Counted from the stretch's first letter, positions 23,283 to 34,758 are shown. The stretch is DNA of 64,000 nucleotides from Gambelia wislizenii (GCA_030847615.1 JAUMIR010000003.1:58265001-58329000), one strand, 5' to 3'. Notes: generated by a model from the letters alone, not told the origin. Translations and numbers: made by a program.

Positions 23283-23488
23283 TGCACACTGGCCCACACG
23301 CACCCCATTGTCTCCGCGGGTTCAGACCATTCTTTTCAAATATGCCCTTTGGTCAGAGGTCCTGTCGTGTTCCACAAGCAAAACAGATCCCCTTATAGAT
23401 CGCTAAAAGGCAAAGAAACATTCCACCCCTAGCGTGTGGCATCCTCTTCGTTGGCTTCGATCTGCTCAGGGCGTGAGAATGTGCACCC

Positions 23489-23510
23489 GCCGCCGCCGCC
23501 GCCGCCGCCG
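23489..23510 (+). repeat. (ccg)n triplet repeat
   Basis: About seven uninterrupted ccg/cgc units within the CpG island. Confidence 0.9.
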
Positions 23511-24269
23511 GCTGCCCTTAGCTCTGCAAAGGAATCTCGCGAAGGCCCCCAGAAGCCAGGCTCGGAGCATCCGTCTCCACCGAGGGCTGCGTCCGAGACG
23601 CTTCACCTTCCCGGGCACTAATAACCTAAATTGGGTCCGCGCAACGCGCATGCCTAATCTCCCCCCCCCCGACAGCGCGCCGCCCTAAACTCCTTGAGAG
23701 AAAGAGAGACCGAGGCGGTGTACGTGTGAGAGCGAGTCAGCCCTGGAGGCGAAAGACCCCGCGAAAGTTTAAGGTGCCGTGAGAAGGGCCGAGTGCGCGA
23801 GGTCTTTTCCCTCCAAGGCTGAATCACAGGCACACACCCCAGCTCGCGTTCTCTCTCTCTCTCTTTCTCTCCAGGAGTCGCTTTCCCATCTCAAGCTGCC
23901 CTTTCTGAGGGGTATCCAGGAAAGCCGCTTCATCTCAACTAGGCATCGCTCCAGAATATCCCCCTCAGGTTGTTGGGAAGAAAAGCCACGCCAACCCCCC
24001 CTCCACACATACACATATATCTGTGGGGCACCAGGGCATTGCCCCCCCCCAATAACAAACATGCCCAAAGAGACAGAGAGAGACAACAAGCGATGGGCTT
24101 TGCGCTCCTGCTCAGAGTTGCCTCAGCCGTCCTGGCGCCTGACTAAAGAAAAAAAAAACAGAGGCAGCGCCCCTCATACCTGGACTCCCCCCCCCCAAAA
24201 AAAAGGAAGGCAAGACAGAAAGGGCGGCAAAGTGATGCGCTTGAGGGGAAGGGAGGGGACTTCGCCTAC

Positions 24270-24333
24270 CTTTGAGGGCGAGAAGACTGCCGACCCCCAG
24301 CCAAAGCAGCGCCCACTCCCGGCACTGCCTCAT
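24270..24333 (-). CDS. Probable first coding exon: signal peptide of an unidentified secreted or membrane protein
   Basis: The minus-strand ATG at 24331-24333 has A at -3 and is the first in-frame ATG of the open stretch. It encodes 21 residues: MRQCREW, then the hydrophobic core ALLWLGVGSLLAL, then K. That is a standard eukaryotic signal peptide (basic n-region, 13-residue hydrophobic core). The frame then meets AAG|GTAGGC, a good splice donor, after 64 coding bases (phase 1). Phase-1 signal-peptide exons are common in genes for receptors and other secreted modular proteins. The exon sits inside the CpG island with a (ccg)n-rich leader just upstream. I cannot name the gene. The candidate exon at 9366 has the matching phase. 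Confidence 0.55.
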
Positions 24334-24349
24334 CCTCTCCGCTCCCGGG

Positions 24350-24377
24350 TGGTGGTGGTGGCGGCGGCGGCGGCGGC
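24350..24377 (+). repeat. (ggt)n(ggc)n triplet repeat next to the start codon
   Basis: About nine ggt/ggc units ending 17 bp upstream of the minus-strand ATG. On the transcribed strand they read (gcc)n(acc)n and would lie in the 5' UTR. Confidence 0.9.
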
Positions 24378-24569
24378 AGAACAGGGCTTTCTTTTCGGGC
24401 TTTTCCTCCCCGCCCAGCCGTCTCCCTTCTGGAAGCGAGGTGCGACGATGACGAGGGGCTCCCTCAAACCGCTCGCCCGCTTCTCTCTGGGCTGCGGTGG
24501 TAGCCGCCAAGAGCAGCAGGGAAGGGAAGGAGAGGCAAAAGCAGCCGCGGCGCCTCGTGTGTCGCCGTC

Positions 24570-24622
24570 GCCTGCTGCTGCTGTTGTTGTTATTATTACT
24601 GCGATTGCTGCTGCTGCTGCTC
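24570..24622 (+). repeat. (ctg)n / (ttg)n / (tta)n compound triplet repeat
   Basis: ctg units drift to ttg and tta and then back to ctg. They generate the poly-Leu artefact in the plus-strand frame and read as a (cag)n-type run on the minus strand upstream of the signal exon. Confidence 0.9.
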
Positions 24623-25015
24623 AGTCATTCACAGGCTTTACTGCCAGGACCAGAGCGGCTCACCAGCTTTCACCGCGGGACTGCTGCAAACGTCACTGGG
24701 AGGAGAAGCGTGAATATTCATGAGGAAAAAGGCGAGGCGGGAGGAAGAGAAAGAGGCTCCGGTGCCTTCCCAAGCGCACGGGGGAAACTGGCGTCAAGTT
24801 GAGGGCACTTTAAACCCACAGAAAGAGAGAGAGAGAAACAAGAGGCTTCCACTTTTATCCTAAGGGAACTGAGTGGGGAGAGCAGGAGCCAGAGAAGGCG
24901 TGGGCTGCTTGGAGCTGTTCTATCGCGCCCAGCTTTTCTGTGGGGTACCGCAGTCTGGAGGAGCGGGCGGTCGGTGGAGTGGAGAAAGCGTGGCCAGAGC
25001 CGGTCTTCCTGGCTG

Positions 25016-25575
25016 ATAGAATCATAGAGCTGGAAGAGACCACAAGGGCCATCCAGTCCAACCCCCTGCCGTGCAGGAATACCCAATCAAAGCACTCCTG
25101 ACAGATGGCCATCCAGCCTGTGCTTAAAAACCTACAAAGAAGGAGACTCCACCACACTCCGAGGCAGTGTATTCCACTTCCGAACAGCTCTTACTGTCAG
25201 GAAGTTCTTCCTAATGTTTAGGTGGAATCTTTGCCTATGGTTTAAGTCCATTGCACCATGTCCTAGTCTCTGGAGCAGCAGAAAACAAGCCTGCTCCATC
25301 CTCAGTATGACATCCCTTCAAATATTTAAACATGGCTGTTATGTCCCCTCTTAACCTTGTCTTCCATAGGCTAAAGATACCCAGCTCTCTAAGCTGCTCC
25401 TCATAGGGCATGGCTTCCAGACCTCCCACCATTTTGGTTGTCCTCCTCTGGACGCGTTCTAGCTTATCAATATCCTTCTTCAATTGTGGTGCCCAATACT
25501 GGACACAGTATTCCAGTTGAGGTCTGACCAAAGCAGAATAGAGAGGCATTATTACTTCCCTTGATCTAGAGTAGA
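25016..25575 (-). mobile_element. CR1 LINE 3' end, 5'-truncated
   Basis: It starts atagaatcatagagctgg. The minus frame at 25235-25549 encodes the end of CR1 ORF2 ([20 protein letters not shown], then MFKYLKGCH and [13 protein letters not shown]), but the frame is broken before the natural C-terminus. The copy lies within about 150 bp of the upstream edge of the CpG island. Confidence 0.9.
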
Positions 25576-28442
25576 CACTGTAGCTTACTTGCCCTCTGTC
25601 TCTTAGCGGCGAAGCCGGGAAGGTTGACCATCCTCACACAAGCTCACCTGATTTTCCCCACCCACCCCCAGCCGATTAAAAAACCCAGAAAGCCAAGAGC
25701 CTGTGGAGAGAGAGGGGAGGCGGGAGGGCAGTGCAGAAGAAGGGGCAGCCGCTGCTCCCTCTCAAGTCAACACTTAGCTTTCCTTTCTCTTGGCAGCAGT
25801 TGGAAGACTAAGGCTCTGCCAGTCAAGGGTGGTGATTGTGAGGCCCTTCAGAGGTTGAATCCCCAGCAGCCCTAGGCAACATAGCCAATGCTGTAGAATA
25901 TTGGAAGTTGCAGTGCAACAACATCTGGGAGGCCATACAGTTTTCATCCTTCCTACATATTTATGTATCATCTCTCCTTGGAAAGACCAGCTCTGTTACC
26001 AGAGCAAGAAAAAGTGATGTGGTGGCTGGTTTTGTTTTATTTTGCAGGTGGAGCCAAAAATCCCCTTTGCCTGGCCCTCTCTCACTCTCTCTGGATGGTG
26101 TAGTGGGGAGGACTGGGCTTGTTGGGTTATTATTGCCATCATACCACCCAGCAGGACAGCATTGGCAAGACAGGTGGAGGACAACATGGCTTCTTCGTCT
26201 TCTTTAAAATATATTTTTATTAAACACAAACATTTTAAAAGTCTTAAAACTACAACTGCAAAAATACACAATAAACAAAATGCCCCCCACCTAATCTAAC
26301 CCTCCTCACTATTCTACCCCTCCCAACACTGAACACATAACTAAGGGAAAAAGAAAATGTGAAAGGGACTATGCAGGTTCCAGCTTATCAGCCAAAAGTT
26401 TATTTTAAAAAGTGAAAGTGTAAAGTCTTTTATTTAGTTAAAAGAAATGCATTACCACTAAAATCTAAATGATTTTAATGCCTGCTTCTTCTATGAGCAT
26501 CTTCTGTGTGGAAATGCCCAAAGAGAGGGTAAGATCAGAGGAAGATGCTCCTGCTAGCTGCTCACCACCCTGGAGATAGTGAGCAAGAGAAGGAGAATAC
26601 TGGTAGCTATTCTTCCTTGTTTGCAGGATTCTGCTGAGAAGCAGAAGAACTAAGAAGAAGAGGTGCCACCAGGAACTCTAGGAGCTTTCAAGCTAAGGAA
26701 ATAACACACACACACACACACCCCTCCACAAGGTATGGGTCTTGGCTTCCAAGACCGTGGAGCATTGAATCTGCTTTGGGTTTTAGTCTGAACTATAAGG
26801 AACCATTGAAGATGCTGAACCTGTTTTGGCAAAAAAAGAGTTTGATAGTTTCCCAAATTTTGGACTCAGACCTAAATTGGATTCATCACTCCACTCACAT
26901 GGAAGCCACAAACTGACACTGTGTTTTGCACATAGCCCAATTGTCCAACTTCTACTGCAGGGCAGGATACAAGGATGAGAAGTTGTTATTTACTGTTTGG
27001 CCACCTCTCTTTACCATAAACAGCTGATAGTACACCGATTTTCTTTAAAAAGGGAAATAGCAATATTATTATACTGTACATGCTTGGCCAGGAAGCATCA
27101 AGCCTGAACCTGAAGCTTCATATTTGATTGGTTCATATCACAGTTGTCTTCTCTCTGTGTGCTGGGCATTCATATATGTTGATGTAAGTGGATTTGCCTG
27201 GCTTTATTACTTTTCACTTTTTTAAAAAAGGGGAAATTGGGCAAATCATGTGTATGCCCGTGTTTCTCAAATATTTGGATGAATGTCCATACTGGGGTAA
27301 GGGTGGGGAGTGGGATTATGCTTCCTGGTCTGCCCAATATCTCATTTTTGTCCATAGAGATTACATGATTTGGCACCAGCAGGACTTCTGCTAACCCTGC
27401 TCCACATGAGGGTTTATCTAAGTGCAAAAAGTACTTTTGATTGCAAAACATTGTCATATATGCTATGCTTGGTGTACTGGGGAACATACTTTGTTAACCA
27501 GCCTTGGATTTTTCTGTTTTTAACAATAGAACAGCAGTGGAATGTGTTGACTACCTTTTCCTTTACTTCTTTATGACATTATGGACATCATAACCTCTTT
27601 ATGACATTATGGAAGTTAAGGCAGTACATGTAGTGTTTTCCAGGTAGTCTCCAATCCAGGGGCAGACTCTGGATTACTTAGCATTAGCATTGTGTGCCCT
27701 CAGACCATGCCTTGGGCATGACTCAATTTTTTCTTTACACAAACCCCAATGGGAGTTTAAAATATGTTTTAAAATGCTCAAGCCAAAAGTGCATGCAAAC
27801 TCAGAATCTCTTCACAGTTAAGACATAACTAATTGTGTTTAGTGACTTTATTAGTGACTGGATCAAAGCAGTCCACTATTATTTTATAACATTGTTGCCA
27901 CTAGCCTTTACTGGGCCCTACTTGAACCCTACCTTTGCAGCCCCTAAGTTCCCTGCCAGCCCCCCTCCCCATTTTAACTTTTTAGTAGTGCAATTCTTAG
28001 GCATTTTCACCTAAAACCCATACCACACTTCCCAAAACCGCAAGCATATCAAGCCATTTGTCCTCCCCTAACCATCAAAACCCCAGCCCTTTTTCTTCAG
28101 CTATGTATAATGCCCAAAAATGTCAGCCAGAAGTAATGTGACACCACATACCCAGATATGCTAGTGTAGACCATGCAGAAGGTACATGAGCGATGGACCA
28201 AGCCCACTGCATAGTCGTCCACCTCTAATCTATAGTCAACCATCACATATTTAAGATTACAGAGTGTTTCTCTATTAGAAGTGGATTTCTAACCTGCTCA
28301 AACACGTGGCATCCTACATTTTGCAATTAAGCTCTGAGGAGGAAGAGATACATCTCCATTTTGCCCACTTTTGAGTTTTGGGCAGAAATTGGATGGAGAG
28401 GGCTAACAGGGGCAGGTTGCCTGCAAACATTCCTGAGTAGCT
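25576..28442. other. No gene recognised
   Basis: An (ac)n run lies at 26704-26721. A 20-bp tandem duplication (ctttatgacattatgga) lies near 27567-27613. No coding exon is supported. Confidence 0.4.
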
Positions 28443-28540
28443 GAGCTTTGAATGGCAGAGCTTTTTTTGAACTATATATCCAAGAGCAGATATATAGCTT
28501 TGAATGGCAGAGCTTTTTTTAACTATATGTCCAAGAGAGG
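28443..28540 (+). repeat. Tandem duplication of about 50 bp
   Basis: 'agctttgaatggcagagct' followed by 'ttttttgaactatat..ccaagag' occurs twice in a row, with small differences (atatatcc versus atatgtcc). Confidence 0.85.
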
Positions 28541-30037
28541 TCATGTTGGGTGGAGGATTCTAGCAAAGATAGTCCAAAAATATAACATTTCAACTTTGCC
28601 TTAACAATCAGTGACAAACTTGCCAGGCACATCTTCTATTAGGAATATTGTAAATAAATGGCCCAAAAAGGCTAGAAAATCATTCAAGAAGGTCACTCAC
28701 CCTTAGTGTTGCCAAGTTTTCAAAATATCCATAAGGGACAGTCAAAATTCATGATAAGCGGGATTGACAGTGGGGAAGTAGCTATTAACAAGTTTGGGTT
28801 CTACCTAAATCCCAAATGAAAGTATCTATTTCAGTTAATTCAGCCATGCATTTATCTCCAAAATCAACATATTTCTGCAGTTTTGAAAGGTCCACATCCT
28901 GAAATACAGGATTTTTTTGGCACTGTGCAGTCTATGTGAAAAAAGAAAAGGTTTCAAACCCCCATTCAAACCCAACCCTCAAATAGGGGATATCCTTTAT
29001 AATAAGAAATATCTGGTAACCTTGCTCTCCTTTCCTTATTCTCCAGCTTCCATCTTGCTCCAGCCAGAGAGACCAGGCATGAGCTTTGGAAGAAGAATTG
29101 CAGGTTTTGAGAGACACAGAAAGACAGAATAAAAGCAAGCTCTAGGAAGTGTCCCCCCAACAACACACCATTCTGGATGCAGGGCTGTGGATCTGACTAT
29201 TGGAATGTTTAAACTGTGCTTCCACTTATACTCAGGTTGTTTTGTTGTGGTTTTTTGTCAATAAACTCAGATAATACAAAACATGATTAGGTTCCAGTGA
29301 AAAGGCAGCCCCAAGAAAAGGCCTGTGCCACAGGAAATTCTTACCACTTGAAGAAATGGCACATGTACAATAATTTACCAAATGATCCCATTGAACTTTT
29401 CAAGGTTTGTAGTTCAATACAAGAGGGAGGGTGGCAGCAGATTGGAAAAGGCTGCTCTAGAAGCTGATGCATGCAAAGCTATAGCCCTGTTAGTTTGTTT
29501 CAGTAAGCAAAGGGATCTTGTGGCGCCTTTGAGATTGAGAGAAAGAAGTTTGTAGCATAAGCTTTTGTAGACTCAGGACTTTATCAGACTACCCCACATT
29601 AATATTCTTTTGCCTAAATTGTGCATAAATTGTGGTGTTTTTATGCTGGCAAAAGCTCCCTCCCCCACCTACATTTGCAAGCATAAAAGAGGCTTCCCCG
29701 GCAGTAACAGAGCACAAACAGAACTCCATTTACTTCTGGATTCAAAATCTCCCTGATTCTCGCGAGAAGATGCTAATGCGGGGAATTTAAAAATTAAAGC
29801 AACCCCGCCCCAAAAAAATACAGCAATGCACAAAAACACACTTTAAAAGTCCCAAGTACATAGGGAGGGTCATAAAAAGAGCATCCCTTACCTGACTGTC
29901 ATGATTTAATCCAGAAGTATTTGCTCATGGATGCAGCATTCATGTGAGTACAATGGTGTGAGGATTCAAACGGCAGCATTGCTCGCAACAAAGTGCCAGG
30001 GGAGATCTATTGATGGCTTGGCCCATCAATAAAATAG
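28541..30037. other. No gene recognised; one diverged interspersed repeat
   Basis: At about 29480-29590 'agctatagccctgttagttt' and 'gtttgtagcataagcttttg' match a widespread reptile interspersed repeat of class unknown to me. The rest has no coding signal. Confidence 0.4.
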
Positions 30038-30332
30038 GACAGCTTTTTAACAAGATATGATTGCAAAAGGGTGACTTTGGTTTGTGTGCCCTTTCGTGAT
30101 CATTAGGCGTCCTTATGACACCATATTTGCCAGGTCTGATAAAGTCCTCAGTCTACTTCATGATGCCATCCAGGTGTGCAGCTATGAGGGTGTGAGGAAA
30201 TTGCCCCTTCAAATGAGAATTCTTCCCTCCCAACTGAAATTATCTTTCAAACCCAAATTTCTAGCATTGAGAAGAATTAGACATTGTGAAATAGGATACA
30301 TCTTGAACTTTTCTATTTGCTGTGTTCACATT
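30038..30332 (+). repeat. 295-bp direct repeat, left copy
   Basis: Identical in length to 31499-31793, with five differences, all transitions (about 98.3% identity). It runs from gacagctttttaac to tgtgttcacatt. It contains no recognisable coding or LTR signal. Outside the two copies the flanks differ completely. Confidence 0.95.
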
Positions 30333-31498
30333 GCGGACCCAGACCGGACGACCCCACAGCCCCCTTTGAATAATCACAGACACTCAGATTTGATTGACCA
30401 TGTATTGCTTGCAAATATAAACTTCAGAAAACATAGTTAGGTACAGGTAATATACACACGTTAGTAATATACACACGTTGAGGTAGATAAAAGATATATA
30501 TGTTGGAGGTAGATAAATTGATATATATATTTTGGCAATAATTGGCCGCAACTTGCCAGCTAATGGTTGGCGGCAATGTATGGGTCGTGACCACCCCACC
30601 GCCCACACATGTGGGTGGCGCGGGGACTGGTCCATCCCGGTTCCCCTGCATGAAGGAGAGAAGCACTGGCCGAGCCGTCCGCTCGACGCTCTCTCCTTCC
30701 CTGTAAACAAACATATTAGCAGCTAGCAGGGGTCTCCCTTAAACTTGAACTTGGCTTTGAACTTGAACTTGCACTTGAACTTGACAGAGACCCCTGAATA
30801 TCCAGCTTCTCACGACCCAAAACATCTGCCACAAAGGCGTTCCCCTGGAACCACCTTCCGCCAACCATTACCTTATCAACAGGCAGGCCTACTTGTCCCC
30901 CTGGGCCTCTGGCGCAGCCGGCAGCGCCCTGCCTGGTCTGATGTAGGCCGCATAGGCCCTGGATCGCCAACGCCCCAGGTGCATAATCGACTCTGAAGAC
31001 ATGTCGGCTTCCACTGCCATGGTCGCTGCCCCAATCCGGAAGGAATGGCTGGTGAAGTCCTCTGGGGGCAGACCCAAACCTTTGATGGCCATTTTAAACA
31101 CACTCGTGAACTGGAATCTGGTGAGAGGTATCCCATCCTGGTGCTTGAACAAGGGGCCGTGCCCCTGCCCTTCCAGAAACTTCTTCATGCTTGCCACGGG
31201 ACACAGAGAAGAACCCTCGACCCTCCGAAGCCGCAGGGTGGCCCCACGGCCGCGTTGATCCGCCTTCGAGCACCTGATGTGAATGGACAAGTCATGCTCA
31301 CCCAACGAAACATCGCCGACCTGCAGTGCCTTGCCCGAAGAATCTGTCTTGGAGGAGCACACCACCTCCCCCATCCTCAGGGCCCCGAAAAAGGCAATCG
31401 TGTATGCAGTGCCAAAGAGCAGTGCTTTGTAGCTGGAATGGCATATCGCTGGCAGATAACCCACCAGCTGTGCCAGCGACGCGTAGGATAGGGGGCGC
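30333..31498 (-). mobile_element. Ngaro/DIRS-type tyrosine-recombinase retrotransposon fragment
   Basis: A G+C-richer segment of 1166 bp is bounded sharply by the two 295-bp direct repeats. It encodes the catalytic domain of a YR-retrotransposon recombinase on the minus strand and has about 550 bp of downstream noncoding DNA. That DNA includes an (acttga)n repeat (30748-30785), a duplicated 'taatatacacacgttag' motif (30449-30480) and a hairpin near 30600-30620. The RT part and the recombinase N-terminus are missing. Confidence 0.75.
30889..31498 (-). CDS. Tyrosine recombinase catalytic domain (5'-truncated, otherwise intact)
   Basis: The open frame runs from 31527 to a stop at 30889 (212 codons). 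Its first nine residues come from the flanking repeat and the rest from the element. In that numbering all tyrosine-recombinase signature residues are present: Arg51 (FFGALRMGE), Lys88 (RCSKADQRG), His161 and Arg164 (HSFRIGA), Trp187 (HLGRWRS) and Tyr195 (AYAAYIRP). The family joins circular retrotransposon cDNA to the genome through a 3'-phosphotyrosine intermediate. The N-terminal DNA-binding domain is absent, so the fragment is unlikely to act alone. The uninterrupted frame and low divergence of the flanking repeats suggest a recent event, unlike the decayed DIRS copy at 4.2-7.2 kb. Confidence 0.8.
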
Positions 31499-31793
31499 GA
31501 CAGCTTTTTAACAAGATATGATTGCAAAAGGGTGACTTTGGTTTGTGTGCCCTTTCGTGGTCATTAGGCATCCTTATGACACCATATTTGCCAGGTCTGA
31601 TAAAGTCCTCAGTCTACTTCATGATGCCATCCAGGTGTGCAGCTATGGGGGTGTGAGGAAATTGCCCCTCCAAATGGGAATTCTTCCCTCCCAACTGAAA
31701 TTATCTTTCAAACCCAAATTTCTAGCATTGAGAAGAATTAGACATTGTGAAATAGGATACATCTTGAACTTTTCTATTTGCTGTGTTCACATT
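31499..31793 (+). repeat. 295-bp direct repeat, right copy
   Basis: The partner of 30038-30332. The right copy continues into ordinary flank (cccttggtaactttg), whereas the left copy continues into the element (gcggacccag). Confidence 0.95.
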
Positions 31794-32852
31794 CCCTTGG
31801 TAACTTTGCGTCTTTACTTTGGACACCTAAACTTTATTTCTAAATGATAAAATGAAGCTTTAAGTTACTGCAATGCTCCAGTGTGGGGAATGAAGGAAGG
31901 TTCATTTGAGAGACAATATAATCATTTTGCTCCCTTATAGCTGCACCTCTGATGTCATCATTGCAGTATTAGCTCTGCTGCTACTATGCCTATTTCAAAT
32001 TTCTAAATCTGTGTGTTTGTATACACTGTTAACATTACAGTTTTAGTTTTCATAGTATTTGAGCAATGTCCTACCTCTTCACTGGAAAGGAGATCTGTAA
32101 TATCAGCATACTTTTCTACTTGTCCTCAGACAAAGAAACATTCTTTGAAACTCATATATCCTTAAGGGCAGAATTCCTGCTCAAATAAATATACACCAGA
32201 GCCCCCCAAAGGGTGTTTGTTTGTTTGTTTGTATTGCAACTTGTAAAACTTGCTCTGCACCCTCCCTGTACAAATGAGCTGTATACTTTATGTGTTTTTG
32301 ATAAATTACGGCTCCCATTTGCTGACTAAACACACCACCAGTTTATTTTACTGCATAGTTTGTCCATCCAGACCTGCCCATTGGGCCCCTGCCAGACTTT
32401 ACCTTCAGTCATCATTTTGCCCTGAGAAATATCTGGCAGATAACCATGAGCAAGCACCTCATTAACTCATTCAACTCCCTAGATTTGTCACAAATCATTT
32501 GCCCCTAAATGCCTGCATCAATATAAACAGGAGGTGCCTCCCTGCTTGTCTTCTTCTGTAATTGCTGTTAACAGCTGATTTCACAGCATTTGCACCTGCT
32601 GTCCCACTCACAACTGGCCAGTGCTCAACTGGAAGCCAGAACTATTAGCAATAGCAAGTGAATTGTTCTCCAAAGCCCCTCTCCCCAAGAAAAAGGATCT
32701 GCAGCTCTTTTGTGCATATCCAAATTGTCATAAGTAGGCATACACAGATGCATCTAGACTAAAGTAGTCGTGCTTTGATCCTGTTGAAACCAATGGGATA
32801 CTTTCTTTAGTCATTGATTTCCACAAGACTAAAACATGACTTAATTTTTCAA
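31794..32852. other. No gene recognised
   Basis: A (gttt)n run lies at 32215-32231. No coding signal. Confidence 0.4.
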
Positions 32853-33068
32853 CCTATCACATTACGCTGTTATAGCACTACAGCATTTTTATTCCACTTT
32901 AACTGCATTGGTAACATCATATGGAATCCTGGGATTTGCAGTTTAGGGAGAGCATTTACAATTCTCAGCCAGAGCTCTTTTGGCTCTCACTAAACTACAG
33001 AATTCCACAGAATGTTGCCTTGGCAGTTAAAGTGGAATAATAGCACTCTAACAACATAGTGTGATAGG
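32853..33068. mobile_element. Palindromic MITE, 216 bp
   Basis: The left arm (cctatcacattacgctgtta and on to 'ttattccactttaactgc') pairs with the right arm ('ggcagttaaagtggaataat' to 'catagtgtgatagg'). An inner part pairs 'tggaatcctgggatttgcagttta' with 'taaactacagaattcca'. The motif style is shared with 50437-50658, so they are probably related nonautonomous DNA transposons of hAT type. Confidence 0.65.
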
Positions 33069-34678
33069 GCCCTTTTTTGTGAGGGGCTAAACCAATCACA
33101 AGCCAAAGGCCATAAGAATAGCTTTTTATTCACTAAAGGCTGCTCTTTGTGGTATAGAGATCTGAGGTTCCCCTAAGAAGTGAGAAAAGGATGGAGTATA
33201 GAAAAAGAAAAGTATTCTGCTTGTCCTACCAAGAAGGTAGGGGGTTAGCTCATCAATGGTGTCCCTCCTTAGGAAAGAAAAATAAAGAGTTATGTTTGGA
33301 GTGTTATAGCCATTTTCTGCAGACCTTCACTATGAATGTGGGGAAGTACAGGGTTGGATGGGGCAGGGCACATATGCACATTTGCATCTGTGCTCCACAC
33401 ATTGTATTCAGCATGCCTAAAGAAGGCTTGAGAAGCATGAGGAAGAGAGAAAGCCAATAAAGTGTGTAGCATTGTGTGGGTGTGTGTGGGTGCATTACAT
33501 AAGTTTTTTTTTCCCCCAGACATGCTTTTGGCATTTAAACCTCTCTGCTGATAAAGCAGTTTTTAATCCAAGGGGTGCTGTTATTTTTTACTTCTGTCTT
33601 TGATTTTTTAAAAATTAGTTTTAATGTTTTTAAATACAATGATTATACTGGCATTTTCTCATTAGCCTCCTTGAACACTATTTGTAAAAGGGTTGAAAAG
33701 ATGTAATTTTATATAAATACATTGAAACACAGGTATAGAAATTGTGTTTGAATATAATTTGTTGAGTAAAATGAAATATTTAATTGATATTTATAAAATT
33801 GTTCTTAATGCTGTAGATAGTCTAATTATATTTGTAATTTTTTTTGTTTCTACTTATACATGTTTTTATCCATTTCTATTTTAATTTTTCTAAGTCATGT
33901 GCAGTCTTCATTCTGGGGAATAGATAAGATATTAGCAACAACAAAGAAACAAATAAATAACATTATATTTTGTGGGGGGGGGGTTATATTCTTATAGCAT
34001 CACTCCTATTTTGTCCAACCCAATTTAACATGCATGTTCCATTCTAGATGCACACACATAAAAAGACAATCTTTCCTTCTTTCTACCCTTATACAACTTT
34101 CATTTTTACAAATAGGTTATATGTGTTGAGGTCCTATGTAGTGTAACCTCTCCATTAAAGATTCTACTTTTGACAAACATAAGAGAGGATTTATGAATTT
34201 ACCATTCAGGCCATCCATATCATTTCTCATGTTATTTATGCAGAGTTGGATGAGATGCTATTCTAGCACTGACCTTGGCCATTCTATTATCCTAAAAAAT
34301 GTTACTGCACCTGTTGCCAATTTAAAAATGAGCAGCAGACTGCTGCAAAGACACTCACTCACACAACACACACACATCTGTTTTCAGCTCTTTTTAACTC
34401 ACATATACACACAGGCTTGCAAGACCATCAAAACATAGACTTGTGCATATACGCACAACATAATTTTCTCTTCATTGGTAAGCTAAATGCAGCAAAGACA
34501 CTGCACTGCTCTGCAATAGAACAAACAAGTATATCCTGAATTAGATGACTATTTTATGTACTTGTACCATAAATGGGACATACTTCAACCTAATATTGAA
34601 GTACTGAATGGGACATCAGTAAGACTATGCTGATTTAGGATCGGGCTGAAAAAGAGCTTCGAAACAATTACTTTTCTT
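33069..34678. other. No gene recognised
   Basis: A+T-rich; a (tg)n-like run at 33473-33491; a poly-G run at 33973-33983. No coding signal. Confidence 0.4.
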
Positions 34679-34758
34679 GGACTGCAGCTCCTAGAATCTC
34701 TCCCAGCACACCAGGCCACTTACTATGCTGCCTGGAGTCTTCTGAGGCTTATAGTCCA
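34679..34758. repeat. Short inverted-repeat element
   Basis: The ends are 'ggactgcagctcctagaatc' and 'cttctgaggcttatagtcc'. They resemble the frequent reptile 'gactacaactcccagaatcc' element, other fragments of which are at 42504-42530, 49255-49330 and 59045-59070. Confidence 0.4.

Larger units (their letters stand above)
23400..24900 (-). promoter_or_regulatory. CpG-island promoter
   Basis: About 1.5 kb is strongly G+C- and CpG-rich against an A+T-rich background. It carries triplet repeats: (ccg)n at 23489-23510, (ggt/ggc)n at 24350-24377 and (ctg)n at 24570-24620. Such an island marks a housekeeping or developmental promoter. The signal-peptide exon at 24270-24333 points to minus-strand transcription; the (ccg)n and (cag)n runs, read on that strand, would lie in its 5' UTR or just upstream. 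On the minus strand a TGACG half-site lies at about 24691-24695. No TATA box is obvious. Transcription in the other direction cannot be excluded. Confidence 0.7.

Noticed and set aside
23779..24723. 314-codon plus-strand frame across the CpG island
   Set aside because: Low-complexity G+C-rich translation with Ala, Arg and Pro runs from triplet repeats. Long frames are expected by chance where stop codons are rare.
24497..24802. Plus-strand poly-Leu frame resembling a membrane segment
   Set aside because: It is the (ctg)n/(ttg)n repeat translated, not a protein.
30731..30790. (acttga)n tract as part of a CRISPR-like or regulatory array
   Set aside because: Short drifting hexamers with no spacers; a simple repeat in a eukaryotic genome.
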